From Anaerolineales bacterium UBA2181 (GTDB taxonomy: Bacteria > Chloroflexota > Anaerolineae > Promineifilales > UBA4811): DNA of 64,000 nucleotides. The stretch is taken from the NCBI GenBank assembly GCA_002328075.1, contig DCVT01000020.1, positions 6,673 to 70,672 on the forward strand, in the 5' to 3' direction. Positions 18,033 through 26,401 of this stretch are shown in pieces. The notes beneath the pieces are model-generated. The model did no database searches, was not told where the DNA came from, and saw nothing but the letters and a program-made list of their open reading frames with translations. Position numbers and translations under genes: made by a program. How positions within the stretch are numbered: position 1 is the first letter of the stretch; each line of letters starts with the position of its first letter.

Positions 18033-18304
18033 CCCGGCACAGCAGTCGCCCGATAGCGAGTTGCGGCCGACTTTCCTCCGCAAATTGGCTGGGCCGCGGT
18101 CCGTCCGGCGCCAAGCGCGCCGCGCACGTTCCGTAGCACTTTGGAAGCTCAGTTGAAGCGAGTCACAGGCATTGGGGGCATCTTTTTCCAGGCCAGGGAC
18201 CCGGTCGCCTGAGGGCCTCGTGGAGGGCAACAAGATCGAGCTGTGGCAGCCGGGGCAGTGAGTTGCATGCCAAGCCAGGGGGTACTGCGCGCAGGGAGGT
18301 GTCC

Positions 18305-19273
18305 ATGATGGGCTGGAAACTGAAGCTCAAGGCCGATCCAACGGAATGGCTGCTAGAGCCGGACTGCGCCCCTGTCCGCTACTGGGCCCTGGTCGACATC
18401 GTCAATCGGCCTCCTGTCGACCCGGAGGTGCGGGCGGCGCAGGCGGCCATTCCAGCCTATCCCCCTGTGGCAGGATTGCTGGCAGCCCAGGAGAATGACG
18501 GGCACTGGGGAAGCCGGGACTATTACCTGCCCAGGGCCGGCCGCGGCACCTTCTGGGTGCTGAGCGTCCTGGGCGACCTGGGGCTCACTGCCGACGAGGA
18601 ACCCATACGGCGCGCGTGCGACTGGATGTTCACGCACCAACGCGAGAGCGGGGCCTTTTGTCGCCGCCGGCGAGTCCCGGGCCAGGGGACGGTGTGGCAA
18701 GAGGACACGGAGCCCTGCACCCACGCGCGTATCGTACGCTTTCTGATCCAGTTTGGCTACGCCCCAGACCCACGCGTGCGAAAGGCCATAGACTGGCTGC
18801 TGCCGGCCCAGCGGGACGACGGGACGTGGTTCTGCCGCGGTGCCGAGGGCCGCGGCTGCCTGCGGGCGACGCTAGACGTCCTGCGCCTCGCGGCCCTCGA
18901 TCCCCAGACCGCGGCTCGGCCGGGAATCGCCCAGGCCGCCACGGCCGTCTGCGGCCTGTTGATGGAGCCGCGCATGAGCCGCTACCATGTCGGCGAGGCG
19001 TGGGGGACGTGGGCGTGTCTCAAGTACCCCTACTTTGGCTTCAGCGTCATCAGCGCGCTCGATGCCCTGGCACGACTCGGCTACACCCCAGAAGATGCCA
19101 AGATGGCCGCCGCGGTGGACTACCTTCTGAGCCGGCAGTTGCCCGAGGGGACGTGGCCTTTGGATGAGGGCTGGGCCGACTCGCCGATCCACTTTGGTCA
19201 GCCGGGCGAGTCGAACAAGTGGCTGACGCTCGATGCCCTGCGCGTCGTCAAGCTGCTCTACGGCCGGCATTGA
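18305..19273 (+). CDS. Terpenoid-cyclase-like alpha/alpha-toroid protein, 322 aa
   Basis: The sequence is made of helical repeats with the squalene-hopene-cyclase/prenyltransferase QW-like pattern: AAQENDGHWGSRDYYLPRAG, HQRESGAFCRRR, PAQRDDGTWFCRGAEG, SRQLPEGTWPLDEGW. Many Chloroflexota carry such stand-alone toroids of unknown activity; the catalytic DXDD motif of hopene cyclases is not visible, so I do not assign an enzyme. The ATG at 18305 has GGAGG five bases upstream. It lies alone between the peptidase and the methyltransferase. Confidence 0.7.
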   Translation: MMGWKLKLKADPTEWLLEPDCAPVRYWALVDIVNRPPVDPEVRAAQAAIPAYPPVAGLLAAQENDGHWGSRDYYLPRAGRGTFWVLSVLGDLGLTADEEPIRRACDWMFTHQRESGAFCRRRRVPGQGTVWQEDTEPCTHARIVRFLIQFGYAPDPRVRKAIDWLLPAQRDDGTWFCRGAEGRGCLRATLDVLRLAALDPQTAARPGIAQAATAVCGLLMEPRMSRYHVGEAWGTWACLKYPYFGFSVISALDALARLGYTPEDAKMAAAVDYLLSRQLPEGTWPLDEGWADSPIHFGQPGESNKWLTLDALRVVKLLYGRH

Positions 19274-19455
19274 TGTGGAGAGCGCCCTGGCTCCAGGCGC
19301 CGGCCCGCAGCCGGGACGCTCAGCATCTACCATTCGCCAGGGCATGGAAGACAATCTTGACGGTTCGTTGAAGCCTCAGTACAATGAGCATCAGCAGATC
19401 AGCGGGCCGCTGGCAACGCTTTGGCAGCGAGTCCAGTTAGGGGGATGAACGGCCC

Positions 19456-19528
19456 ATGGCACAAGGTCAGAGAATCCCCCACAAGATTCCCCAACTGGGG
19501 GATGACAGCTTCCCCCGTCTTGTGCCAT
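19456..19528. repeat. 73-bp nested palindrome
   Basis: ATGGCACAAG at 19456-19465 pairs with CTTGTGCCAT at 19519-19528, and inside it ATCCCCC (19474-19480) pairs with GGGGGAT (19497-19503). The structure lies 105 bases before the methyltransferase gene and overlaps a promoter-like sequence. It could be an operator, a transcript hairpin or the remains of a small mobile repeat; no second copy is seen in the window. Confidence 0.55.
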
Positions 19529-19530
19529 AA
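19502..19530 (+). promoter_or_regulatory. Candidate promoter of the ICMT-like gene
   Basis: ATGACA at 19502-19507 and CATAAT at 19525-19530 are 17 bases apart and lie inside the right half of the palindrome, so protein binding to the palindrome would affect initiation. The match is moderate. Confidence 0.35.
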
Positions 19531-19633
19531 TGAGTGTATGAGGCAGTCGAACGGAGCGTACAGGGCGGATCTCTCGCCTCGTCTGCGAGGGTACTCTGGA
19601 TGTGACCCGTACGCCGGGAGGAAGGGTTGAGCA

Positions 19634-20347
19634 ATGACACACAAAACGGACTCGGGTTCCAGGCCCATTGCTGCCCGCATGGTGATCCGATTTGTGTTCA
19701 CTGCGGTCTTTTCACTGTCGATCTTGTTCGTCGCCGCCGGCACGCTGAAGTGGTGGGTAGGCTGGGTGTACGTGGCGGTCACTCTTGCCGTGCTTGGCGT
19801 GAGCCGGGTTTTGATGATACGCAAGAACCCCGACCTGGCCATCGAACGTGCCCAGGCAGGCGCGCAAGAAGACACCAAGTCGTGGGACAGAGCCCTGGTT
19901 CCCGCGATCTCAATCTATGGGCCTATCGTGTCCTGGATACTCGCCGGGCTTGACTATCGCTTCGGCTGGTCGCCGCCCTTTCCGCTCAGCATTCAATTGG
20001 GCGCGCTGCTCGTGCTCGTCGTTGGCAGCTCCATCAGTACCTGGGCCATGGTGGAAAACCGCTTCTTCTCCTCGCACGTGCGCATCCAGACCGATCGGGG
20101 CCACAGCGTCGTCGATACGGGACCCTACCGGATCGTGCGGCATCCGGGCTACACAGGTGGCCTTCTAAGCTGGGTCGCTGCCCCCTTCTTTTTTGGCTCG
20201 TGGTGGGTAGCAGTTCCCACCTTGCTGGTGATCACTGCAACCCTGGCACGCACTGCCTTGGAAGACCGCACGCTACAGGAGGAACTCCCTGGCTACAGGG
20301 AATACACCCAGCGAGTGCGGCATCGCCTGTTGCCGGGCGTGTGGTAG
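19634..20347 (+). CDS. Isoprenylcysteine methyltransferase-like membrane protein, 237 aa
   Basis: The C-terminal half matches the ICMT/PEMT membrane methyltransferases: VDTGPYRIVRHPGYTGGLL, with the RHPxY SAM-binding motif, and ALEDRTLQEELPGYREYTQRV with the E-x-x-L-x-x-x-x-P-G-Y-x-x-Y pattern. There are five to six membrane segments. In bacteria the substrate is rarely known and includes isoprenoid- or lipid-linked thiols and amines. GGAGGAAGG lies about nine bases before the ATG. It heads a run of three membrane-protein genes on the same strand, spaced by 67 and 27 bases. Confidence 0.85.
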   Translation: MTHKTDSGSRPIAARMVIRFVFTAVFSLSILFVAAGTLKWWVGWVYVAVTLAVLGVSRVLMIRKNPDLAIERAQAGAQEDTKSWDRALVPAISIYGPIVSWILAGLDYRFGWSPPFPLSIQLGALLVLVVGSSISTWAMVENRFFSSHVRIQTDRGHSVVDTGPYRIVRHPGYTGGLLSWVAAPFFFGSWWVAVPTLLVITATLARTALEDRTLQEELPGYREYTQRVRHRLLPGVW

Positions 20348-20414
20348 GGGACCAAGGCACGGGTGTCTTCGGCTACATCACGTGGAGGCCCCGCTCTGTC
20401 CTGGAGGCAAGGAA

Positions 20415-20852
20415 ATGACCCGCTTCGACAATCTCGATGTCCTGTTCATCGTCTGGGCGTTCCTCTTCCAGGTCGTCCTTGTGATCCACTTTGCCGTGCG
20501 CAAACGCTGCCTTGAGAGCTACACCCTGAACTTCGGGTGGGTCGTGTACGCGTTGAGTATCCCGGCCGTCGTGATCAGCGTCGTCCTGCTCTTGGGCGGG
20601 AAATCGTGGTCGTTCTGGCTGGGTGGTTTCCTTTTCCTGGCCTGCGCAGCCTATGGCTACTGGGTGGATTATGTTAGACAGATCCCGTGGCGCAAGCCAC
20701 TGCGCCTGTCCATCATGTTTCCGTACGTGTTTCTATACCTGGCGACGGCCATGTTCTACTGGTGGCCTCTCGGCCTCCTCAGCCGGCCGCTTTGGTTTGT
20801 GGCAGCGGTGCTGTTTGTCATCGGCACGGTCTTGAACGTTGCCTCACACTGA
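20415..20852 (+). CDS. Small four-helix membrane protein, 145 aa
   Basis: I do not recognise a named family. The protein has four hydrophobic segments with short loops (VLFIVWAFLFQVVLVIHFAV, YALSIPAVVISVVLLLGG, FLFLACAAYGYWVDYV, then a C-terminal pair), and a YVRQIPWRKPLRL loop. AAGGAA lies directly before the ATG at 20415. It sits between the ICMT-like methyltransferase and a larger membrane protein, so a role in the same membrane process is possible but not shown. Confidence 0.65.
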   Translation: MTRFDNLDVLFIVWAFLFQVVLVIHFAVRKRCLESYTLNFGWVVYALSIPAVVISVVLLLGGKSWSFWLGGFLFLACAAYGYWVDYVRQIPWRKPLRLSIMFPYVFLYLATAMFYWWPLGLLSRPLWFVAAVLFVIGTVLNVASH

Positions 20853-20879
20853 CAGGAAATCACCCATCGGGGAGGTGCG

Positions 20880-21716
20880 ATGAGTACACAACCGAAGAGG
20901 CAGAGAATCCAGGGAAGACTGGATGCGATTACAAGGAAATGGTGGCTCTACCCCTTGCTCCTGCTGCTATTCTTCATCCCCACGTATGCGTCCAGGAGCT
21001 ATGACCCCCGGCAGTCGGTAGATCTGATTGGCCAAGTGCTCTCCGCCCCCCTGATCTATGCTTTCCCTGTCCTGATGCCGATAGCCAAGATAGTCACTGT
21101 GGCCCTGTTCGTCGGCGTTTTGGTGTATGGCAACAAGATGAGACGCCCTTTCAACATCTACGTGGCGGTGCTGTACCTGGCCCTTGCCCTCTTTCAGACG
21201 GCAGCCGTGACGGACACGTATGGGCTGGTTGTTATCTCCGGCAACATGGCTCTCGTCCTGGTCGTGGCGCTGGTGTGGGCGTGGGAAGTGGTGGCAGAGA
21301 GGAACGATTTCGAGACCCGAAAGCGCCCGTTGTGGAGGTGGTGGGTAGCGCCACTCGCGGTTTTGGCGCTTCTGGCGCCGGTGGACGCAAGCACGATGTC
21401 ACCCGACTTCAGCCCGGTTCGGCTGCTGACGAATGAGGCCGGGCTCACCTTTTGTATGATGACGCCCGTGGTGTTGGCGGTGTTGACGTTGTACTGTCCC
21501 ACAGTTAACTCAACGGTGCTCAGGATCTCGAGCTTTGCGGGGATCCTCCTCGGAGCAGTCAACATGATCGTGTGGTTCGTTTTAGAATCGTGGGGGTGGT
21601 GGATGGGTGTGCTGCACATTCCGCTGGTCGTGATATCGGTCTACGCTTTTGTACTCGGCCATGTCAAGGTAGGGGGAGGGTCGCGTGATGCGATCCCAGT
21701 ACAGCCAGAGCCCTGA
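20880..21716 (+). CDS. Polytopic membrane protein of unknown function, 278 aa
   Basis: GGGAGGTGCG precedes the ATG. The protein has about seven hydrophobic segments, a basic cytoplasmic start and a short charged tail. No catalytic motif or family signature is recognisable. The gene follows the small membrane protein closely and is likely co-transcribed with it and with the methyltransferase. Confidence 0.65.
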   Translation: MSTQPKRQRIQGRLDAITRKWWLYPLLLLLFFIPTYASRSYDPRQSVDLIGQVLSAPLIYAFPVLMPIAKIVTVALFVGVLVYGNKMRRPFNIYVAVLYLALALFQTAAVTDTYGLVVISGNMALVLVVALVWAWEVVAERNDFETRKRPLWRWWVAPLAVLALLAPVDASTMSPDFSPVRLLTNEAGLTFCMMTPVVLAVLTLYCPTVNSTVLRISSFAGILLGAVNMIVWFVLESWGWWMGVLHIPLVVISVYAFVLGHVKVGGGSRDAIPVQPEP

Positions 21717-21769
21717 TGGCGCCTGACCTGCAGATGCAGGCGACGAAGCTATCGAGGAGGTGGTGGCCA

Positions 21770-22228
21770 GTGATCGAGATGAGGCCCATCGGGTTTGTGT
21801 GCCGAGCCTCACCTGGCGAGAATGAGAGAGACAGGAGCCTTGTCGCACGGGTTGTGCTCAATGAGGACCTCGCCCCGGCGCTGGACGGAATAGAAGAGTG
21901 GTCGCACATCTATGTGATCTTCTGGCTGGACAGGGTGGTGCATACGGCGGAGCCGCAGCTGCACCACACAGGGGATGATCTGGGGATCCTGGCAGCGAGG
22001 TCACCCACTCATCCCAATCCCATAGGATTGACCTTGGTGGAGCTGGTGAAACGCGAGGGAGACGTGCTCTGGGTGAGAGGACTTGATGCGTATGATGGGA
22101 CACCGGTGCTGGACATCAAGCCATATCCCGATTGGGAACAAGGGCGCTTGATTGTGGTGACGGATTTTAAGATTCCGGGATGGCTGGCGAGAATCATAGA
22201 ACGGCCGTGCTTGGGCCATGGGAGATGA
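21770..22228 (+). CDS. trmO: TrmO/TsaA-like tRNA methyltransferase, C-terminus altered
   Basis: MRPIGFVCRASPGE, WSHIYVIFWLDR and GLDAYDGTPVLDIKPYPDW are the marks of the TrmO (TsaA, UPF0066) family, which methylates t6A at position 37 of certain tRNAs with SAM. I place the start at the GTG at 21770, nine bases after GGAGG, rather than at the ATG at 21716, which has no such site. From about residue 142 the frame runs into DNA that belongs, in another frame, to a beta-lactamase-fold gene, so the natural C-terminus has been deleted. The 152-residue product may still fold, since the core motifs are complete. Confidence 0.75.
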   Translation: MIEMRPIGFVCRASPGENERDRSLVARVVLNEDLAPALDGIEEWSHIYVIFWLDRVVHTAEPQLHHTGDDLGILAARSPTHPNPIGLTLVELVKREGDVLWVRGLDAYDGTPVLDIKPYPDWEQGRLIVVTDFKIPGWLARIIERPCLGHGR

Positions 22229-22794
22229 CGGCCAGCACGTTCGAGTTCCCGCTCCCGGAGCAGCTCCGGGCGTTCGCCGCGTGCGGCCACCGCGTGGATG
22301 GAGCGGCCATCGCGGGAGGGTGGCACACGTACCCCGAGATGGGCGCAGGTGCGAGCATGTGGGCGACGCCATCCGATCTGGCGCGATTTGCGATCAAGGT
22401 GATGCAAGCCTACACCGGACAGGCGGATGAGACCCTTTCCCATGGTGTGGCGATCCAGATGCTGACGCCGCAGATCGATGACCGTGGGCTTGGACCCGTG
22501 GTGCAGGACGACTGGGGTGACCGGTTCTACTTCATGCATCCGGGCGCCAACGAGGGCTACAGGTCCGTCTTGGTCGCCTATCCGCTGCGAGGGCAGGGGG
22601 TCGTGATCATGACGAACGGCGACAATGGCGAAGCCCTCTGGCGTGAGATCCTGAGGGGTGTCTCGGTCGAGTACGGTTGGGTGAGGGACTATACATCGCT
22701 GTATGTGGGCATCGCCACTGCGATTCTGTTCGCGCTGCTGGGGATCGTGCCCCTGCACAGGACAAGACGACGCGCCGCCCGGAATAGGGCATAG
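22207..22794 (+). pseudogene. Serine hydrolase (beta-lactamase fold), C-terminal fragment
   Basis: The frame carries the C-terminal half of a class-C-like beta-lactamase-fold hydrolase: VLGPWEMTASTFEFPLPEQL, GGWHTYPEMGAGASMWATPSDLARFA, and HPGANEGYRSVLVAYP, where the HxGxxEG replaces the KTG box, ending in one membrane helix and basic residues. The nucleophile SxxK and the YxN motifs lie in the missing N-terminal half. The missing part and the end of trmO were removed by the same event, whose joint is near 22195-22207. No activity is expected. Confidence 0.75.
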
Positions 22795-22897
22795 GTCCGT
22801 CCCAGAATTGGCAGGTGGCCGATGCGCAGCCGGGCGAATCCGGCTATGATGGCGTTGCGGGGGGAATCCGCGACAATCGTCCAGGGAGGGCAGTTCG

Positions 22898-23721
22898 GTG
22901 GAACCAGTGGTCAGCCAGCTGGCAGAGTACCTTGAATCGCTGTTGGAGATGCTTGCCTGCCCGCTCGACAACTCGATCCCTCTGTCGGCGGTGCGGAATA
23001 CCGCGGGCGAGGTCGTGGCCTTGAGCTCGAGCGATGCCGAGTACCCGGTTGTCCACAATGTGCCCTGCCTGATTCCGGAGCTGGGGCGGGGTGCCAGGGG
23101 CGATCTGCCGCTGTGGCAGGCGCACCAGAAGAAGATGTGGCAGGAGTACCAGGCTGGCGAACCGGGTGTATTCACGGGAGAGAGCAACGAGATCGGGCGC
23201 CACGTGGGCGAGATCATCGCCGGCTCGGGGTGCGGGCTGTGCCTGGATGTGGGCTGCGGGGCGCGGCCGTGGCCGGTATACATGGCGTCGTCGAGCGAGC
23301 GCGTGAGGTGGATCGGGGTTGATCCGTTCTTTGGCGATGCTGCTCGGCGATTCCCTTTCGTGCAGGGGCTGGGGGAGTACCTGCCCTTTCGGCGCGGGGT
23401 CTTTGGCGGGGCGCTCTATGCCTCGACGATTTATCACCAATTGGATCCCCAGCGCTCGCTGCGCCGCGTCCGCAGCGTCCTCAGACCGATGGGCAAGGTA
23501 TTTGTGTGGTACACGGCCAGCCGGTCACGGCGGAGGTACTGGACGTGGCGCGGATGTACTCCCCGGATTACCAGTGGGCGTTCACGCCGCGATCGTTGCA
23601 GGCCGAGCTCAAGAGGGCCGGCTTTGTGGTGGAGGACAGTGTCTTCCTGTGCCGGGCCTGTTCCGACTTTTCGACGTGCAAGGAGCCGAACGAGTACTTG
23701 GCCGTCGCCCATCGCCTGTAG
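22898..23721 (+). pseudogene. SAM-dependent methyltransferase with frameshift
   Basis: The GTG at 22898 follows GGGAGGG. The first 60 residues resemble a Trm112-type lead (LEMLACPLDN, YPVVHNVPCLIPE), then comes a class I methyltransferase with motif I LCLDVGCGARPWP, RWIGVDPFF, and a late GALYASTIYHQLDP strand. Near 23500-23510 the frame must change by one base for homology to continue as VTAEVLDVARMYSPDYQWAF and CKEPNEYLAVAHRL. Read through, the length is about 275 residues, normal for the family. The break could be a real mutation or a base-calling error; nothing else is wrong with the gene. Confidence 0.7.
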
Positions 23722-23962
23722 CCCGGCGCGCGACGTCGAGAGGTTATTCGGGGAACGGGCGACATGACCTGGGCTGAGCGCTACCAGATCACCCATCAGG
23801 GAGACGTCTCGACGGTCATGGCAAACGTCCGGCCGCGATGAGAAGGCTATGGGCCGCTGACGCGGACATCTCTGGGCTGGTGCCCTTCTCGGGCGTCTTG
23901 CAGTGCGTGACGGGCTTGGCGTGGTTGGGCAAGCCGTGCTGGAGTGGACTCGTAGCCAATAC
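23722..23962. other. Gene-free gap left of the recombinase
   Basis: No gene is recognisable. Short open frames exist on both strands but have no family features. The gap lies between the methyltransferase and the site A repeat, where the far part of a second, now lost, tandem element might once have stood. Confidence 0.4.
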
Positions 23963-25540
23963 CTACTTTGCAGCCGATCCGAACTCCATTGTGCGGTTTT
24001 TTGTGCAACACCTCCCCGGGGGTATGGCCGTAAGCCCGCAAGGGGAGGTATAGAAGACCTCCCCTTGCTCTTTGCCCAGCCTCACATGAACAACCACCTT
24101 CTTCAGAAGTACCTGCTGCGCTCTCGTGTCGGTGCCGGCGAGGGTTTCGCGCATCTCAGCCAGTATCGCCTGAACGCCATCTGAGGGCGATGCCTGCCTC
24201 TGGGCTTCCTCACGGCCTTCCATCTGGTCCAGCTTGGCCAGCAGCTCACGGCGTTCGGCCTCTCGTCGGACGAGACGGGCACCTGCGCTCTCAGCCCCAT
24301 ACTGCTCCGCGAGATCGAGGAGAACGTGGATGGACTCGTCCACACCCTGGAGGCGGCGCCGCGTTTCCTCGACCTTGTCCTCCCGCAAGGCTCTGCGCCG
24401 GGGCAGGTGCTCGCCTGTTTCCGCCATCTGGGTCACCGCGAACTCGGCGGTCAGCAGGTTCTCGATCGCGAACTTGAGCATGGCCCGCTCCGGCCGATCC
24501 GCCGCTATCTTGCCGCTCGGACAAGAACCCCAGCCCTCCCTGTTCTTGCGGCTGCACAGGTAGTAGCGGAAAGGCGTCTTGCGACCGCCTGACCAATCCT
24601 CCTTGCCGATCATGGCCGCACCGCATTCCGCGCACTTGGCCAGGCCGGACAAGAGGAAAAGGCTCTTCCCTTGATGCACACGGGGTGTGCCCGCATCGTC
24701 GCGGCGGGTCCTCCTTACCCTTGTGCCCACTGCCGACTGCACAGCATCCCACGTCTCCCGGTCCACGAGCGGCTCGTGAGCATCCCCGACTTCCAGATCG
24801 CCACACTTCCGGATGCCCAGGTAGCTCTTGTTCCGGAACATGGCGACATAGCTGCTTCGGACGGGGAAGATCCGCGTGGCCTCCAGGATCTCCTCGTAGG
24901 ATGCCCCTGCCGCTCTCATCTCGAAGGCTTGCCGCACTCTGGGTGCCAGCTCGGCATCGGGCACCCATTGGCTCACCAGGTGGGGCTCTCCGTCCCTCTT
25001 GATCCCAATCTGCACCTTCGCCGCCTTGTACCCCTTCGGAGGGAAGCCTCCGGGGGCGTAGCCCGCTCGCGCCAGGTCATACAATCCCCGTTTGACGTCG
25101 CGGCTGAGGTCGCTCAAATAGCGCTCGTTCTTCCAGTCGATGATGGCCTCGACCACCGGCGCGATGTCGCCGGTGGGCACATCGTCTGTCATCGAGTGGA
25201 GGACATAGCCCTGTCTCCGCAGGTCGCTCTTGATGAACTGGGAGTCGATCTGCCTTCGGGCCAGACGTGAGAAACTCCAGAAGATGATCCCTTCCACAGG
25301 CCGGGGTTGCTGGCGGGAAAAGTACTGCAGGTCTGCCAGACCCTCACGCCCTACGGTCGTGGCGCCAGGTTTGGCTTCGTCCGCGAACACCTGAACGAGG
25401 ACCAGGTGGTGCATCTGGCAGAACTCCTCGATCGCCCTCCGCTGTGACGCTACGCTATCCTGCTGGTCGTCCCCGCCGCTGTCACGGCAATAGGCCCAGA
25501 TGCGGCTTCCCGGCTCAAAGGGACAGGTGCTGCCGGCCAT
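23963..25540 (-). CDS. Large serine recombinase, 525 aa
   Basis: The resolvase-type catalytic domain has the nucleophile in YCRDSGG, QQDSVASQR and the active-site arginines in WSFSRLARR. It is followed by the recombinase domain (GGFPPKGYK ... FRNKSYLGIRKCG), a zinc ribbon (CAECGAAM ... YYLCSRKNREGWGSC) and a coiled-coil region, the layout of large serine integrases that move phages, ICEs and small islands. The ATG at 25540 has GGAG eight bases upstream. The last 30 or so codons overlap the repeated attachment sequence, and the final 16 residues are encoded by its P-prime arm. It lies directly downstream of the abiE genes on the same strand. Confidence 0.92.
   Translation of the reverse strand: MAGSTCPFEPGSRIWAYCRDSGGDDQQDSVASQRRAIEEFCQMHHLVLVQVFADEAKPGATTVGREGLADLQYFSRQQPRPVEGIIFWSFSRLARRQIDSQFIKSDLRRQGYVLHSMTDDVPTGDIAPVVEAIIDWKNERYLSDLSRDVKRGLYDLARAGYAPGGFPPKGYKAAKVQIGIKRDGEPHLVSQWVPDAELAPRVRQAFEMRAAGASYEEILEATRIFPVRSSYVAMFRNKSYLGIRKCGDLEVGDAHEPLVDRETWDAVQSAVGTRVRRTRRDDAGTPRVHQGKSLFLLSGLAKCAECGAAMIGKEDWSGGRKTPFRYYLCSRKNREGWGSCPSGKIAADRPERAMLKFAIENLLTAEFAVTQMAETGEHLPRRRALREDKVEETRRRLQGVDESIHVLLDLAEQYGAESAGARLVRREAERRELLAKLDQMEGREEAQRQASPSDGVQAILAEMRETLAGTDTRAQQVLLKKVVVHVRLGKEQGEVFYTSPCGLTAIPPGRCCTKNRTMEFGSAAK
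23976..24047. repeat. Attachment-type repeat, site A (P-P-prime joint)
   Basis: Read on the minus strand this site has a 32-bp left arm (24047-24016) that recurs at 55619-55650 with two mismatches, then a GG-rich centre, then a 35-bp right arm (24012-23976) that recurs at 27486 and at 53398. A therefore holds both arms found separately at the other three sites. The left arm contains half of a perfect 12-bp inverted repeat (24038-24049 with 24057-24068). Confidence 0.8.
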
Positions 25541-25592
25541 GCTCAGATCTCCAGGCGACCCCGGAGGATATTGGGATACAGCTCAGCATCTC

Positions 25593-26399
25593 TCACACCA
25601 GCCCGCTCTGCCGCAGCCACCGCTCTGTCTCGCGGATGACCGCGTCGAGGTGCGGTAGATCGCGCGCCTGGCCGCGAAGACGCGGCTGCCACAAGCGACC
25701 AAAGGTAGCTTGCTTGCGCGCCAGAACGTCGCCCAGAGCCGCAGGGTCCAGTCCCTTGTGGGCCATCTTCTCCGGCAGCCTGGACCACACGGCCCCGTCG
25801 TCTGCCAGGCGATGGGTGAGCATGTAGTGGATGTCGAAAAGGTCTCGGGGCTCGGTGCGGCCCAGCAGAGCACACAGCTTCTCCGTCAGGATCTCCTCCG
25901 GTGAGTAGACGCAGAGCGCCTCGCCCCGGCCACGGCAATCGCTGTACAGCGACCGGAGCGGAGCCTCCACCAGCGGGAACAGAAGCAATTCACCCCGGGT
26001 GAAGTCGGCCTTGAGGAAGCGGCTGCCCAGGTCGCCGCGCAGGGGGCCGACGTAGTTCAGATACATGGCCGGGTTGCCGGTCTCGTGTACCTCCGTCCGG
26101 CGCAGCCCAAGCACGATGTTGACCTCTCTGCGCAGCCACGGGAATAGAGCCTCGACCGCTGCGATCAAGTCCTCGTTGGGCGTGTCGTCGAGCAGGGTGA
26201 AGTCAAGGTCTTCGGAATAGCGATAGTCAGGCTCGTAGATCTTCTTCAGCGCCGTGCCACCTTTGAATGCCAGCCGGTCGCGCAACGGCGAGTGAGCGAT
26301 GGCCAGCAAGATCCACGTCAGCACATAGTCCTGCTCAATGGTCTTGTCGCTGAGGCCCAGCCGGTGGGCCAGGCGGGCAATCTCGCCGGGTGGGATCAT
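25593..26399 (-). CDS. abiEii: AbiEii-type nucleotidyltransferase toxin, 268 aa
   Basis: The nucleotidyltransferase signature is clear: FKGGTALKKIY followed by RYSEDLDF, the GS/T and DxD motifs of the AbiEii/DUF1814 family, with VYSPEEILTEKLCALLGR further on. AbiEii-type toxins modify tRNA or nucleotides and stop growth, giving phage abortive infection in type IV systems. The ATG at 26399 starts two bases after the antitoxin stop, so the pair is coupled. The longer open frame upstream only overlaps the antitoxin. Length agrees with the family. Confidence 0.88.
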   Translation of the reverse strand: MIPPGEIARLAHRLGLSDKTIEQDYVLTWILLAIAHSPLRDRLAFKGGTALKKIYEPDYRYSEDLDFTLLDDTPNEDLIAAVEALFPWLRREVNIVLGLRRTEVHETGNPAMYLNYVGPLRGDLGSRFLKADFTRGELLLFPLVEAPLRSLYSDCRGRGEALCVYSPEEILTEKLCALLGRTEPRDLFDIHYMLTHRLADDGAVWSRLPEKMAHKGLDPAALGDVLARKQATFGRLWQPRLRGQARDLPHLDAVIRETERWLRQSGLV

Positions 26400-26401
26400 C
26401 G

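Noticed and set aside
24038..24068. 12-bp inverted repeat as terminator of the recombinase
   Set aside because: It lies inside the coding sequence and has no T run on the minus strand; it is better seen as part of the attachment site.
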